A stretch of DNA of 64,000 nucleotides, taken from Cyanobium sp. ATX 6A2 (lineage in GTDB: Bacteria > Cyanobacteriota > Cyanobacteriia > PCC-6307 > Cyanobiaceae). The notes below the pieces were generated by a model. That model ran no database searches and was not told where the DNA came from. It worked only from the letters and a program-made list of their open reading frames with translations. Positions 8,300 to 18,087 of the stretch are shown here, one piece after another. The stretch is from the NCBI RefSeq assembly GCF_024346355.1, contig NZ_JAGQCU010000003.1:175871-239870 (forward strand), read 5' to 3'. The first letter of the stretch is position 1, and every line of letters starts with the position of its first letter. The position numbers were made by a program, and so were the translations under genes.

Positions 8300-9860
8300 A
8301 GCGCAGGCTGGTCGGCTGGCCCCAGTGACCCTGCACCTGCAGGGCGGGATCGTTGACCGCTTGGTGGCGCAGGATCCAGAACAGGGATTCGGGGCTGTCG
8401 GTGCCCAGCTGCTGCTGCAGCTCCCCCAGGCTGCGGGCCTCACCATCGGCCAGCAGGCCGTCGAGGCGCTGCTGCAGGTCGAGCACCGCGGAGGCGGCCC
8501 GTTTGCCCGCCTCCACGCCGGGCTGGTCGTAGGCATTGATGTTCACCAGTTCGGCGTAGAGGCCCACCGCCCGCTCGAACAGGGCCACCAGGGCGCCGAG
8601 GGCGGTGGCATCAAAGCGCCGCAGGGTGATCGAGAGGCTCTGGCGGCCGCCCTCGAGCAGGGCCGAGCGGGTGCCCTGGAGAAAGCCCTCGAGCACATCG
8701 CCGGGCTGTTCGCCGTTGATCGCCGGCAGACCGCCGCTGTCCTCCAGCACCTCGATGAAGGTCACGAAGAAGTTGTCGATGCCGTCGCGCAGCTGCTGCA
8801 CGTAGGCGTGCTGATCGGTGGAGCCCTTGTTGCCGTACACCGCCAGGCCCTGGTGCACCTCCTGGCCCTGGCGATCAACACGCTTACCCAGACTCTCCAT
8901 CACCAGCTGCTGCAGGTAGCGGCTGAACACCGCCAGCCGGTCGCGGTAGGGCAGTACCACCATGTCGCGCAGGCCGCGGCCCTCTCCGGCCGCAAACCAG
9001 GCGGCCGCCAGCAGGGCGGCGGGGTTGTCCTCCAGCTGCGGCCGACGGGTGAGGCAGTCCATGGCGGCGGCACCGGCCAGAAAGGCATGGATGTCCACAC
9101 CGAGAAGGGCGGCGGGCAGCAGACCCACGGCACTGGTGATGCTGGTGCGGCCGCCCACCCAGTCGAACATGTCGAAGCGCTCCAGCCAGCCCTGCTGGCT
9201 GGCCAGCTGATCCAGGCGGCTGCCCGCCATGGTGATGGCCACGGCCTGCTGGCTCCAGTGGCCGCCGAGGGCCTCCAGGCACCTGCGCACCTGCTCCATG
9301 CCGATGCGGGGCTCGGGGGTGCCGCCGGACTTGCTCACCACCACCACCAGCGCCGTGCGCAGACGCTCACCGAGCGCCGCCAGGGTGTGGCTGATGCCCT
9401 CGGGATCCACATTGTCGATGAAGTGGAACGGCAGCCCCCTGCCCACCGTGCCCAGGGCCTCCACGATCAGCAGTGGCCCCAGCCCGGAGCCACCGATGCC
9501 GATCCATACCACATCGGTGAAGCGGTGGGCAGCGAGCTGCTCCCGCCCGAAGGCCGCGATCCGCTCCACCTCGGCGGCCACGTGCTTCGCCGTGGCGGCA
9601 TCCGGGGCCAGCTCCGGCGCGCGCAGCCAGTAATGCCCCACCATGCGCTGCTCATCGGCATTGGCGATCGCCCCGGCCTCCAGGGCGGCCATGGCGTCGA
9701 AGGCCTGGGCAAAGCGCGGACGCAGGGATTCAAGGTGGGCCGGAGCGATCGCCATCCGGCTCACATCCAGCCAGACGCCGAGGCCGTCGTCGAACCAGAG
9801 CAGATCGCAGAAGCGTTGCCACTGGAGGCCGGGATCGGTGGGGTGGAACGCAGCGGTCAT
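8286..9860 (-). CDS. pgi: Glucose-6-phosphate isomerase
   Basis: The 524-residue enzyme interconverts glucose-6-phosphate and fructose-6-phosphate at the branch between glycolysis, gluconeogenesis, the oxidative pentose phosphate pathway and glycogen metabolism. Phosphosugar-binding motifs are present: GIGGSGLGPLLI near residue 120 and SKSGGTPE near residue 175. The catalytic C-terminal half contains GNKGSTDQHAYVQQL. Length is typical of cyanobacterial Pgi. Start ATG at 9860 leaves a 177-bp divergent spacer to the next gene. The 3' end overlaps the convergent hypothetical gene by 14 bp. Confidence 0.97.
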   Translation of the reverse strand: MTAAFHPTDPGLQWQRFCDLLWFDDGLGVWLDVSRMAIAPAHLESLRPRFAQAFDAMAALEAGAIANADEQRMVGHYWLRAPELAPDAATAKHVAAEVERIAAFGREQLAAHRFTDVVWIGIGGSGLGPLLIVEALGTVGRGLPFHFIDNVDPEGISHTLAALGERLRTALVVVVSKSGGTPEPRIGMEQVRRCLEALGGHWSQQAVAITMAGSRLDQLASQQGWLERFDMFDWVGGRTSITSAVGLLPAALLGVDIHAFLAGAAAMDCLTRRPQLEDNPAALLAAAWFAAGEGRGLRDMVVLPYRDRLAVFSRYLQQLVMESLGKRVDRQGQEVHQGLAVYGNKGSTDQHAYVQQLRDGIDNFFVTFIEVLEDSGGLPAINGEQPGDVLEGFLQGTRSALLEGGRQSLSITLRRFDATALGALVALFERAVGLYAELVNINAYDQPGVEAGKRAASAVLDLQQRLDGLLADGEARSLGELQQQLGTDSPESLFWILRHQAVNDPALQVQGHWGQPTSLRFSRA

Positions 9861-10037
9861 GGCCTCGGCTGCTCCGGGGAGGGGAACGTCCCCGCAACCT
9901 AATCGTGGCTGAAACCCCGGGATTCAGGGCAAAACCGAGGGCTGAAGCCGGCGCCGCAACCGCTCCACAGCCGCAGACCGGCGCCGAAACAGTCCGTAAG
10001 ATTCTCCATCTGCCCTTCCGCAGACCCCCTTGCAGCG

Positions 10038-10898
10038 GTGCGTCACCTGATCCAGCCCCCCCCCTCCCCCCGTGGCCATGCCAGCGGCCGTGCCGCAGCT
10101 GTCGCTCGCAGCGCCAGCCGGGCCCTGGGGGTGGGTGCGACCCTGATGGTCACGGTGAGCCTGCCCATGGCCGGGAAGGGGCCCCCGGTGTGGATGGAAT
10201 CCCCTCTGGCATTGGCAGCCGATGGGGACGACCTCACTGACGATCTGATGAGCGGCGACCCGCTGCGCTTCAGCCCCGAGGAACTGCAGGAACTGCATCG
10301 CCGCTTCGGGGTCCACGGCCCCCAGCCGCGCCTGGCCCAGTTGTTCAGCAGTGGCATCAATCAGCTGCAGCCGTTGCGCACCCGCACCCTCGGCCAGATC
10401 GAAACCCTGCGGCCGGTGATCCTGAGCGAATGCGCCCGGGAGCAGATCAACCCGATGCTCGTCACGGCGATCCTGTTCGACGAGTTGCGCCACGCCAAGC
10501 CTGGAGAGGACCACCCCATCGCCGCCCATTCAGGGCTGTTCACCACCCATGGGCCCGCCCAGATCGGCGTGGGCGAACTGGTGCACCAGGGTCTGCTCAG
10601 CGAAGACCCCAGCGCCGAAGAGATCACGGTCGCCCGCAATCAGCTGCTCGACCCCGATCAGAATGTGGCGCTGCTGGTGGGCAAGTTTGCCCGGTTGAAG
10701 CGGGCCCTCGACCTCCCCAGCGACCGCATGCTCGAGGCCAGCGGCAGTGCCAGGGATGCCAAGGGTCTGGCCACCCTCGCCTACCTGCACAACGGCAAGC
10801 TCGACTATCCGCGGGGGATCCTGGCCCTGATGCAGGACCCCGAACTCCACGCCCTGATCTACGGCCGCCAGAACCGCCCGGTGTCTCCACTCATCTGA
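10038..10898 (+). CDS. Secreted or membrane-anchored lysozyme-like protein
   Basis: The 286-residue product has an N-terminal basic region followed by a hydrophobic stretch (residues 28-45), consistent with an uncleaved or cleaved export signal. The middle part resembles divergent soluble lytic transglycosylases: a candidate catalytic glutamate in FDELRH (E149) is followed by GPAQIG (172-177), which takes the place of the usual GLMQI motif. A peptidoglycan-cleaving role is therefore plausible but unproven. The start is GTG 10038, and starts further downstream are possible. It is convergent with the amidase gene, which is also a wall enzyme. Confidence 0.55.
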   Translation: MRHLIQPPPSPRGHASGRAAAVARSASRALGVGATLMVTVSLPMAGKGPPVWMESPLALAADGDDLTDDLMSGDPLRFSPEELQELHRRFGVHGPQPRLAQLFSSGINQLQPLRTRTLGQIETLRPVILSECAREQINPMLVTAILFDELRHAKPGEDHPIAAHSGLFTTHGPAQIGVGELVHQGLLSEDPSAEEITVARNQLLDPDQNVALLVGKFARLKRALDLPSDRMLEASGSARDAKGLATLAYLHNGKLDYPRGILALMQDPELHALIYGRQNRPVSPLI

Positions 10899-10935
10899 TC
10901 CCAGGTCTGATCCCGCTCCCAGGACAGCAGATCAA

Positions 10936-11808
10936 TCAGCAGAGCAGACCCAGGGCTTCGAGGCGCACCCGCAGGGCCTCCCAGTCGAAGCTGCGCGGAT
11001 CCGCCCGTTCGCCCCACAGATCCACGGCCCGGTGGGTGGTGATCTGATCGGGAGGGATGGGGAAGCGCTCCATCCACACCGCCAGCAGGGCCGCCAGTCC
11101 GTCGTACTGGGCGGCGCTGTAGCCACTGTGGACAGGCCCGGTGTGCTCGCCGTCGAAGGGGGTTTCCAGGCTCACATGCAGGGCGAAGTTGTTCACCGAG
11201 CCCCGAACCGTGGGATTGGTGATCGCCCACTCGCCGCGGAAGGCGGAATTGCCGGCGCCATAGGCCCGCTGGGAGGGATCGAGCAGTTTCACCACTCGGC
11301 CGTCGAGGCCGATCACGGCGTGGTAGCTCACCTGGTCCTCATCCCGTGGGTGGGGAGTGCGGAAGGTGTTGATGGCTGAATCCATGCTGTACACCGTCTC
11401 GTGCAGCACCACCAGCCGGGGGGTGGGATCGAGCGGATTGCCGTAGGCGTCCCGGCTGTGGCGCTGGCCGTAGTTGCTGGGATCGATGCGGATCCGCTCT
11501 GGAGCCGTGCGCAAGCGGCTGGCCAGGGCGAGCAGCTGCTTGCGGCGCTGGGGATCCACCGGCCGGCAGCCGGCGCGCAGGGGCGAGCTCCAGCTGGGGT
11601 GGGGGGGTGGCGGCGGTGCCGGATCCGCTGCCCCCTGCGGCTGGCTGGACGGTTGACGCACCTCGTCGAGCAGATCGAGCAGGGAGCGGCGGCCACCGGC
11701 ACCGGCGAGCTGGACGGATCCATCGCGGGCCAGCCAGCCCAGACCGCCGAGGCCGATGACACCAACAGCCACCGCCGCCAGGACCAGGGGCTGATGGCGG
11801 CGGTTCAC
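10936..11808 (-). CDS. N-acetylmuramoyl-L-alanine amidase, amidase_2 family
   Basis: The 290-residue protein has an N-terminal membrane segment (LVLAAVAVGVIGLGGLGWLA), a Pro-rich spacer and a C-terminal amidase_2 (AmpD/PGRP-like) domain that cleaves the amide bond between MurNAc and L-Ala. Candidate zinc ligands are the histidines in VVLHETV and FALHVSLE and the aspartate in RADPRSFDW. The invariant YHAVIG segment is also present. The start is GTG at 11808, whose GTGA overlaps the stop of the upstream M61 peptidase. The reading frame continues further upstream but only inside the peptidase gene, so that extension was not used. Confidence 0.88.
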   Translation of the reverse strand: MNRRHQPLVLAAVAVGVIGLGGLGWLARDGSVQLAGAGGRRSLLDLLDEVRQPSSQPQGAADPAPPPPPHPSWSSPLRAGCRPVDPQRRKQLLALASRLRTAPERIRIDPSNYGQRHSRDAYGNPLDPTPRLVVLHETVYSMDSAINTFRTPHPRDEDQVSYHAVIGLDGRVVKLLDPSQRAYGAGNSAFRGEWAITNPTVRGSVNNFALHVSLETPFDGEHTGPVHSGYSAAQYDGLAALLAVWMERFPIPPDQITTHRAVDLWGERADPRSFDWEALRVRLEALGLLC

Positions 11809-13610
11809 GGCAGCTCCAGAGCCAGCCAGCGGCGCCGGCGCTCGGCGGCCTCGGCCGAGGCATCGGGCCGGGGCTCCAGCCGCCAGGCCTTCGCCCGGGC
11901 CGGTGCCGGCGTCAGCACTGTCGAGAGCAGGCGACCATCGCGGGCCACAAGCACCTCCAGCGGGGCGCCGGGCCAAACCTTCAGAACGGTGGACACGTCC
12001 TCCATCCGCTGCACCCGCTGGCCGGCCAGGGCGATCAGTTCGTCTCCGACCATCAATCCTGCCTGCTCGGCAGGAGAGTCCCGCAGGACCCGCCTGGTCG
12101 TCAAGCCCTGGGTGGCGATCTCCAGATGCCAGCCCAGCCAGGGCTCCTCGCTGGTTTCCGCGCTCAGTGCCAGGCCCACATCGTCCAGGTAGTCGTCCAG
12201 GGGGGGATCCTCGAGGGCATCCAGCCAGCGCGGCAGCAGGGTGGCCAGGTCGGGAGCGAGGGCAGCCAGGGCGTTGAGCAGATCCTCCTGCCGGTAGCCC
12301 CGGCCCTGGCAGCCATGGCTGCGCCAGAGCCCGCGCAGCACCGCCGGCAGGCCGCTGCGGTGGCGCCGCAGGTGCAGATCCAGCACCAGCGCCACCACCG
12401 CTCCCTTGAGGTAGTAGCTCACCTGGTTGTCAACGGCATAGGCGTCGGCCTTGTAGAGCTTCACCCAGGCCTCCTGGCTGCTCAGGCGCAGGCTCTGCAC
12501 GGCACGGCCCGGGGTGAGGCGGTAGCGGCTGAGGTCGGCGGCCAGGTCGCCCAGCACCTCCCCTTCGCTGCAGAGGCCGGCCGCATGGGGCAGCAGCTGG
12601 TCCACGTAGCTGGTGATCCCCTCGGCGAACCAGAGGCTCGGCACCACCACGGCCCGGTCGTAGTCGTAGGGACAGAGCTCGGCGGGCCGAAGCCGGCGCA
12701 CATTCCACTGGTGCAGATATTCGTGGGCCACCAGCTGCAGCAGCTTGCGGCGGCCATCTGGGTCCGCCAGGCGGCGGCGGCCGTACTGCAGCACTGTGCT
12801 GAGGTCGTGCTCAAGGCCGCCGTAGCCGTTGTCGGTGAGGTGGAGCACGAACAGGTAGTGCTCCGCCGCCGGCCGCTCCACCCCCATCAGGCGGCAGCAG
12901 GCCAGGCACACCCGCTCCACATCGGCCAGCCAGTGAGGGTCAGCGGCCGGCAGATCGGCACCCTCCAAGGTGGTGCCCCAGCTCACCCAGCGATGCGGCG
13001 CACCAGCCACGCTGAAGCTGTGGCAGGGATGGGGGCCGGCCTCGATCGGCGTGTCCACCAGCTGATCGAAATCCCGGGCCAGCCAGTCACCGTTGGCGTC
13101 GGCTGGCAGGGGCACGAATGCCTGCCAGCCAGCAGGCAGCTGCAGGCGCAGGCGATGGGGCAGCCAGCGCTGGCCGCCCACCTGCAGCACCACCGCGGCC
13201 AGAGCCAGGAAGCCGTGCTCGGCGGTGAGGTGGCAGGTGCGCACCGTGAGCTCCGTGGCCAGGATCCTGTAGCGCAGGCGCAGCGGGGCCAGCCGGGGCA
13301 CACGCACCGACCAGGCGGCGACGCCGGTGCGGCGGATGGGCAGCGCCGCATCACCCTGAAACACCTCCAGGGCTTCGAGCTGGCGCACGTAGTCGCGGAT
13401 CAGGTAGGAGCCCGGAGTCCAGGCCGGCAGGGCGAAGGCCAGCTCCAGCTGCTCGGGTTGCAGCTCCAGGGTCACCACCACCAGGTGAGCGGTGGTGGCC
13501 CGAAGATCGAGCGACACCAGGGGCCCGGGGCCGCTGCACTCCGGGTCCACGGAAGCAGGGCTGATGGCGCCGGGATCGGCCGGAGTGGACGCGGCAGGGC
13601 CGGAAATCAC
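11805..13610 (-). CDS. M61 family aminopeptidase with PDZ domain
   Basis: The 601-residue protein matches the M61 (glycyl aminopeptidase-like) family. A beta-rich N-terminal domain is followed by a gluzincin catalytic domain with HEYLHQWN near residues 295-302, in which the two histidines bind zinc and the glutamate is catalytic. The downstream glutamate ligand probably lies in the LWFAEGITSY segment. A PDZ-like domain occupies the C-terminus (GLMVGDELIALAGQRV). No classical signal peptide is seen. It is cotranscribed with, and overlaps by 4 bp, the membrane-anchored amidase downstream. Confidence 0.9.
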   Translation of the reverse strand: MISGPAASTPADPGAISPASVDPECSGPGPLVSLDLRATTAHLVVVTLELQPEQLELAFALPAWTPGSYLIRDYVRQLEALEVFQGDAALPIRRTGVAAWSVRVPRLAPLRLRYRILATELTVRTCHLTAEHGFLALAAVVLQVGGQRWLPHRLRLQLPAGWQAFVPLPADANGDWLARDFDQLVDTPIEAGPHPCHSFSVAGAPHRWVSWGTTLEGADLPAADPHWLADVERVCLACCRLMGVERPAAEHYLFVLHLTDNGYGGLEHDLSTVLQYGRRRLADPDGRRKLLQLVAHEYLHQWNVRRLRPAELCPYDYDRAVVVPSLWFAEGITSYVDQLLPHAAGLCSEGEVLGDLAADLSRYRLTPGRAVQSLRLSSQEAWVKLYKADAYAVDNQVSYYLKGAVVALVLDLHLRRHRSGLPAVLRGLWRSHGCQGRGYRQEDLLNALAALAPDLATLLPRWLDALEDPPLDDYLDDVGLALSAETSEEPWLGWHLEIATQGLTTRRVLRDSPAEQAGLMVGDELIALAGQRVQRMEDVSTVLKVWPGAPLEVLVARDGRLLSTVLTPAPARAKAWRLEPRPDASAEAAERRRRWLALELP

Positions 13611-13623
13611 CGCGTTGTGCCGC

Positions 13624-13968
13624 TCATGACCTCACGCTCACCTGGGCGCTGGCCAGCTGGCTGGCTGCATCGGCCAGGGCCTTCTCGGCGGCATAACGGC
13701 GGGTGATGGCCGAGAGCAGGCCCTGCAGGCGCGTGCTGCGGCTGATGCGCTGAAGGTCGCCCACCAGAGCGAGGGAGCCATCGGCCTGGCGAGCCCAGCC
13801 CAGCCGCTGGCCACCCTCGAGCTGCACCTGCAGCTCCACGGCCTGGCAATCATCGGCGAAGCCATCCAGCTGGCCACCCCAGTGGGGCTGCAGCCCGATC
13901 GCCACAAGGCTGGCGACGAGACGATCGGCGTCGCGCAGCACCGTGGGCAGGATGGAGAGATGGGACAT
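13624..13968 (-). CDS. DUF1257 family protein (Ycf35-like)
   Basis: The 114-residue protein starts MSHLSILPT, the characteristic opening of DUF1257 proteins found in cyanobacteria and encoded as ycf35 in red algal plastids. The rest follows the family layout: a domain with LGWARQADGSLALVGDL, then a helical tail (LLSAITRRYAAEKAL). The biochemical function is not established. It lies 13 bp upstream of the M61 peptidase gene on the same strand. Its ATG is only 8 bp from the annotated ATG of divergent purN, so one of these starts or promoters must be unusual. Confidence 0.85.
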   Translation of the reverse strand: MSHLSILPTVLRDADRLVASLVAIGLQPHWGGQLDGFADDCQAVELQVQLEGGQRLGWARQADGSLALVGDLQRISRSTRLQGLLSAITRRYAAEKALADAASQLASAQVSVRS

Positions 13969-13976
13969 GAAATCGG

Positions 13977-14687
13977 ATGCCCGCTTGCCAAGACCCTAGC
14001 CAGGAGCTGGACGGGATCCAGTGGCCGTTGCCACCGGCAGCGGCCGAAACGGCCATCACCACGGCCCCCCGCCGGCTGCGGCTGGGGGTGATGGCATCGG
14101 GGGAGGGCAGCAACTTCGAGGCCCTCACGCTGGCCTGCCGGGCCGATCAGCTCCCGGCCGATGTGCTGCTGCTGGTGGTGAACAACCCCGGCTGTCGGGC
14201 GTTGGAGCGGGCGCGGCGGCTGGCGGTGCCCTGCCGGCTGATCGACCACCGCCGCCAACCCAGCCGGGAGGCCCTCGATGACGCCCTGATCGAGGCCTTT
14301 GGCGAGGCGGCGGTGGATCTGGTGGTGATGGCCGGCTGGATGCGCATCGTCAGCCCCCGGCTGGTGGCCGCCTATCCCCACCGACTGGTGAACATCCACC
14401 CCTCCCTGCTGCCCAGCTTCCGGGGCCTGGACGCGGTGGGGCAGGCCCTGGAGGCCGGGGTGACGCTGACCGGCTGCAGCGCCCACCTGGTGAACGAGCA
14501 GGTGGATGCCGGACGAATCCTGGTGCAGGCGGCGGTGCCGGTGCGGGCCGACGACGACCACGCCAGCCTCGCCGCCCGCATCCAGCGGCAGGAGCACCGG
14601 ATCCTGCCGCTGGCCGTGCGGCTGGCGGCGCAGCGGCTGGGGCTGCTGAGCAGTCCGGCTGATCAGGGCCCGGGCACTCAGGGGTAG
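13977..14687 (+). CDS. purN: Phosphoribosylglycinamide formyltransferase
   Basis: The enzyme transfers a formyl group from 10-formyl-THF to GAR in purine synthesis. Recognisable motifs are the N-terminal strand LRLGVMASGEGSNFEAL, NIHPSLLPSFRG with the catalytic asparagine and histidine, and GCSAHLVNEQVDAG with the catalytic aspartate. The catalytic core begins about 35 residues after the ATG at 13977. A shorter start within 14010-14080 (for example TTG) would be closer to the usual length of about 200 residues and would give room for a promoter. The last 10 bp overlap convergent argC. Confidence 0.93.
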   Translation: MPACQDPSQELDGIQWPLPPAAAETAITTAPRRLRLGVMASGEGSNFEALTLACRADQLPADVLLLVVNNPGCRALERARRLAVPCRLIDHRRQPSREALDDALIEAFGEAAVDLVVMAGWMRIVSPRLVAAYPHRLVNIHPSLLPSFRGLDAVGQALEAGVTLTGCSAHLVNEQVDAGRILVQAAVPVRADDDHASLAARIQRQEHRILPLAVRLAAQRLGLLSSPADQGPGTQG

Positions 14688-15772
14688 AAGGGCAGCAGCG
14701 GCAGGCCAAGGCATTCCGGCAGACCCGCCATCAGATTGAGGCACTGCACCCCCTGGCCGGCCTGGCCCTTGACCAGGTTGTCGATGGCGCCCATCACGAT
14801 CAGCTGGCCGGTGCGGCTGTCGGCCTGCAGGGAGAGCAGCGCCCGGCTGGTCTGGCGCACCCACTTCGTGGAGGGGTAGGTGCCCACCGGTAGCACGGTG
14901 ACCGCCGGGGCATCGCGGTAGGCGGAGCGCAGCACGGTGCTGCAGTCGTCGGCGGTGAGGCCGGGGTCGCGCAGGCGGCAGTACACCGTGGCCAGCAGAC
15001 CGCGCACCATCGGCATCAGGTGGGGGGTGAACTGCAGCTGGATCTCCCGTCCGGCCACCTGGCCTGCGATCTGCTCGATCTCGCTGGTGTGGCGATGCCC
15101 CACCACGCCGTAGGGGGCCACCGCCTCGGCCGCCTCGGCCAGCAGCAGGTGCTCCTTGGCGGCCCGGCCGCCGCCGCTGGTGCCGGTCTTGGCATCGATC
15201 ACGATCCCCCCGGTCTCGATCAGGCCTTGCTTGAGCAGGGGCAGCAGTCCCAGCAGGGAGGCGGTGGGAAAGCAGCCCGGGGCGGCCACCAGGCGGGCCG
15301 TGCGGATGCGCTCGCCATGCCACTCGGGCAGGCCGTAGACGGCCTCGGCGCAGAGGTCGGCGTCCCGGCGCTGCAGCTGGCGGGCCTCCGTTGCGTACAC
15401 CTCCTGCCAGCGGGCCAGGGAGCGGTAGCGGTAGTCGGCGGAGAGATCCACCACCCGCACACCGCGCTCCAGCAATGGCGGCGCCAGCTGGGCCGCCAGG
15501 CCGTTGGGCAAGCTGAGCACGGCGAAATCGGCCGCCGCCGCGATCGCATCGGGATCGGGGCTCTGCACCAGCGGATCACCCGGGAGCGGCAGAAAGGGCG
15601 TGATCTCGCTCCAGCGCCGGCCGCTGCTGCGCTCCCCGCCCAGGAAGGTGACGCTCAGCTGCGGATGATCCTGCAGCAGGCGCAGGGTCTGCAGCCCGCC
15701 ATAGCCGCTGGCACCGATCACGGCCACCCGCTGACCTGCGGGTGGGGGGCTGGCTGGAGGCGAGCTGGCCAT
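14678..15772 (-). CDS. argC: N-acetyl-gamma-glutamyl-phosphate reductase
   Basis: This 364-residue enzyme performs the NADPH-dependent reduction of N-acetyl-glutamyl-phosphate in arginine synthesis. The dinucleotide-binding motif GASGYGG lies at residues 20-26, the catalytic cysteine is C167 in AAPGCFPTAS, and HRHTSEIEQ follows. The open frame continues upstream to 16111 but only antisense to ribBA, so the ATG at 15772 was chosen. It is divergent from ribBA with an 81-bp spacer that contains an AT-rich patch around 15805-15820, suitable for a promoter. Its 3' end overlaps purN by 10 bp. Confidence 0.96.
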   Translation of the reverse strand: MASSPPASPPPAGQRVAVIGASGYGGLQTLRLLQDHPQLSVTFLGGERSSGRRWSEITPFLPLPGDPLVQSPDPDAIAAAADFAVLSLPNGLAAQLAPPLLERGVRVVDLSADYRYRSLARWQEVYATEARQLQRRDADLCAEAVYGLPEWHGERIRTARLVAAPGCFPTASLLGLLPLLKQGLIETGGIVIDAKTGTSGGGRAAKEHLLLAEAAEAVAPYGVVGHRHTSEIEQIAGQVAGREIQLQFTPHLMPMVRGLLATVYCRLRDPGLTADDCSTVLRSAYRDAPAVTVLPVGTYPSTKWVRQTSRALLSLQADSRTGQLIVMGAIDNLVKGQAGQGVQCLNLMAGLPECLGLPLLPFYP

Positions 15773-15853
15773 GAAGGGGAACCCTTCTCGCGAAGACGAA
15801 CAGGGCTTTATAAATGAAGATTGCGCCCTCGTCGCCCACCAGGGGCGCCCGCC

Positions 15854-17509
15854 ATGAGTTCTGCGACCAGCAGCACCCCCGCCATCCGCTTCGACGCCAT
15901 CGCCGATGCCCTGGCGGCGATCCGCAACGGCGACGCGATCGTGGTGGTGGATGACGAAAACCGCGAGAACGAGGGCGATCTGATCTGCGCCGCCCAGTTC
16001 GCCACCCCCGAGCAGATCAACTTCATGGCCACCGAGGCCCGCGGCCTGATCTGCCTGGCGATGGAGCCGGAACGGCTGGACGCGCTGGATCTGCCGCTGA
16101 TGGTGAACCACAACACCGACGCCAACCAGACCGCCTTCACCGTGAGCGTGGATGCGGGGCCTGAGAACGGCGTGAGCACGGGCATCTCAGCGGAGGACAG
16201 GGCCCGCACCATCCAGGTGGCGATCCATCCCCAGACCCGGCCGGCCGATCTGCGCCGGCCCGGCCACGTGTTTCCGCTGCGCGCCCGCCAGGGCGGTGTG
16301 CTCAAGCGCGCCGGCCACACCGAAGCGGCGGTGGATCTGGCCCGGCTGGCCGGCCTCTATCCGGCCGGGGTGATCTGCGAGATCCAGAACCAGGACGGCT
16401 CGATGGCCCGCCTGCCCCAGCTGGCCGAGTACGCCCGCCGCCACGGGCTGCGGCTGATCTCCATCGCCGACCTGATCAGCTACCGGCTGGACACGGAGCG
16501 TTTCGTGCGGCGCCTGGCGGAGGCCCGGATGCCCAGCGCCTTCGGCATGTTCCGGGCGATCGGGTTCCGCAACGACCTCGATGGCAGCGAGCATGTGGCG
16601 ATCGTCAAGGGCCGGCCCGAGCAGGCCACCGGCCCAGTGCTGGTGCGGGTGCACAGCGAGTGCCTCACCGGCGATGCCTTCGGCTCCCTGCGCTGCGACT
16701 GCCGGCCCCAGCTGGAGGCGGCCCTGCGCATGATCGAGGACGCCGGCGAGGGGGTGGTGGTGTATCTGCGCCAGGAGGGCCGCGGCATCGGCCTGATCAA
16801 CAAGCTCAGGGCCTATTCCCTGCAGGACAGCGGCCTGGACACGGTGGAGGCCAACGAACGGCTGGGTTTCCCCGCCGATCTGCGCAACTACGGCGTGGGC
16901 GCCCAGATCCTCAGCGACCTCGGCGTGCAGCGGTTGAAGCTGATCACCAACAATCCCCGCAAGATCGCCGGGCTGGGGGGCTACGGCCTGCAGGTGGTGG
17001 ACCGGGTGCCCCTGGTCATCGATCCCGGTCTCCACAACGCCGCCTACCTGGCCGTCAAGCGCAGCAAGCTGGGTCACCTGATAGGGGAGGGCCCCACCTG
17101 CCCGGTGGCGGGCCCCACCGCCGTGGTGGCCTGGCAGGGACACCCCGAGGCCGGCTCGGCGGCCGAGCTGGTGGAGCAGCTGCAGAGCTGGGCCCTGGAG
17201 CAGGGGCTCCTGGCGGAGCCGGAAGACGATCCCAGACTGCTGGCCCTGCTCAATCAGCCCCAGCTGGCGCTGTTGCTGAGCACCGGCGAGCGTGCCTCCC
17301 TGGAACCCCAGCTGCTGCGCCGGGCCCTCGAGCTGCTGGCCTCAAGCCCGGGCTGTTGCCGGGTGGGGCTGTTGCTGAGCCCGGAACCCCAGCGGATCAA
17401 CCATCCCAGCTCCTCCCTGGAGGCCCAGCAGCGCCCGCTGGCAGAGCTGCTGCAGCCCAGTGGCCAGGGACCCCGGCTCGATGCCGGGGTGATGGTGGTG
17501 TGGCGCTGA
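15854..17509 (+). CDS. ribBA: Bifunctional RibBA with C-terminal extension
   Basis: The 551-residue protein joins DHBP synthase (RibB, about residues 1-200; motifs [11 protein letters not shown] and MATEARGL) to GTP cyclohydrolase II (RibA, about 205-400). RibA shows the zinc cysteines in [17 protein letters not shown] and the catalytic RQEGRGIGL and TNNPRKI segments. Together they provide both precursors of riboflavin. About 140 residues follow the normal end of RibA (from about residue 410). They are Leu/Glu-rich and match no domain I recognise. Start ATG at 15854 gives the usual [17 protein letters not shown] opening, and a frame extension upstream to 15821 was not used. Confidence 0.95.
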   Translation: MSSATSSTPAIRFDAIADALAAIRNGDAIVVVDDENRENEGDLICAAQFATPEQINFMATEARGLICLAMEPERLDALDLPLMVNHNTDANQTAFTVSVDAGPENGVSTGISAEDRARTIQVAIHPQTRPADLRRPGHVFPLRARQGGVLKRAGHTEAAVDLARLAGLYPAGVICEIQNQDGSMARLPQLAEYARRHGLRLISIADLISYRLDTERFVRRLAEARMPSAFGMFRAIGFRNDLDGSEHVAIVKGRPEQATGPVLVRVHSECLTGDAFGSLRCDCRPQLEAALRMIEDAGEGVVVYLRQEGRGIGLINKLRAYSLQDSGLDTVEANERLGFPADLRNYGVGAQILSDLGVQRLKLITNNPRKIAGLGGYGLQVVDRVPLVIDPGLHNAAYLAVKRSKLGHLIGEGPTCPVAGPTAVVAWQGHPEAGSAAELVEQLQSWALEQGLLAEPEDDPRLLALLNQPQLALLLSTGERASLEPQLLRRALELLASSPGCCRVGLLLSPEPQRINHPSSSLEAQQRPLAELLQPSGQGPRLDAGVMVVWR

Positions 17510-17512
17510 GGC

Positions 17513-17953
17513 TCAGTCCTGGATCGTCAGCTTGTTGATCCGGCTGCCGTTCTTGAGGCCCAGCACCACGTCCATGTTGCCGGTGAGGCCGAACACGGTG
17601 TGCACGCCATCGAGGTGGGGCTGGGCGCCGTGGCAGATGTAGAACTGCGATCCGCCGGTGTTGCGGCCGGCGTGGGCCATGGCCAGGGTGCCGGCCTGGT
17701 GCTTCTGGCCGTTGATCTCGCAGTCGATCATGTAGCCGGGTCCACCGGTGCCGGCCATGCCGGGAGCTCCCTCACGGCTGTTGGGGCAGCCGCCCTGGGC
17801 CATGAAACCGGGGATGACGCGATGGAAGGCCAGGCCGTCATAGAAGCCGTCCTTGGCCAGCTTCACGAAATTGGCCACGGTGTTGGGCGCGTCGGTATCG
17901 AACAGCTCCAGTTCAATGCTGCCGGCGTCGGTCTCCATCACGGCACGGGTCAT
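17513..17953 (-). CDS. Cyclophilin-type peptidyl-prolyl cis-trans isomerase
   Basis: The 146-residue single-domain cyclophilin catalyses proline isomerisation during protein folding. The active-site arginine and phenylalanine lie in [13 protein letters not shown], and the glutamine/phenylalanine pair lies in GSQFYICHG. The VHTVFG loop and the last strand are complete. There is no signal peptide, so it is cytoplasmic. It is convergent with ribBA (4 bp between the stops) and divergent from mtnP. PpiB-like is the closest naming, but the exact paralogue cannot be fixed from sequence alone. Confidence 0.93.
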   Translation of the reverse strand: MTRAVMETDAGSIELELFDTDAPNTVANFVKLAKDGFYDGLAFHRVIPGFMAQGGCPNSREGAPGMAGTGGPGYMIDCEINGQKHQAGTLAMAHAGRNTGGSQFYICHGAQPHLDGVHTVFGLTGNMDVVLGLKNGSRINKLTIQD

Positions 17954-18087
17954 GGCAAGTCAGGGGGAAAGGGCGACTGTATGGGGCCGTGCTGAAAATG
18001 GAGTCCCCAGCGGCAGGTCCCTCCCCTTCCTCCTCGCCTCAATCCTCGCCCCACCCCAACGGCCCCTCCACGCCCCCTCCACACCCG

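Noticed and set aside
8175..9902. 575-codon plus-strand frame over pgi
   Set aside because: It is antisense to pgi, overlaps the hypothetical gene at 7739 in another frame, and lacks any motif.
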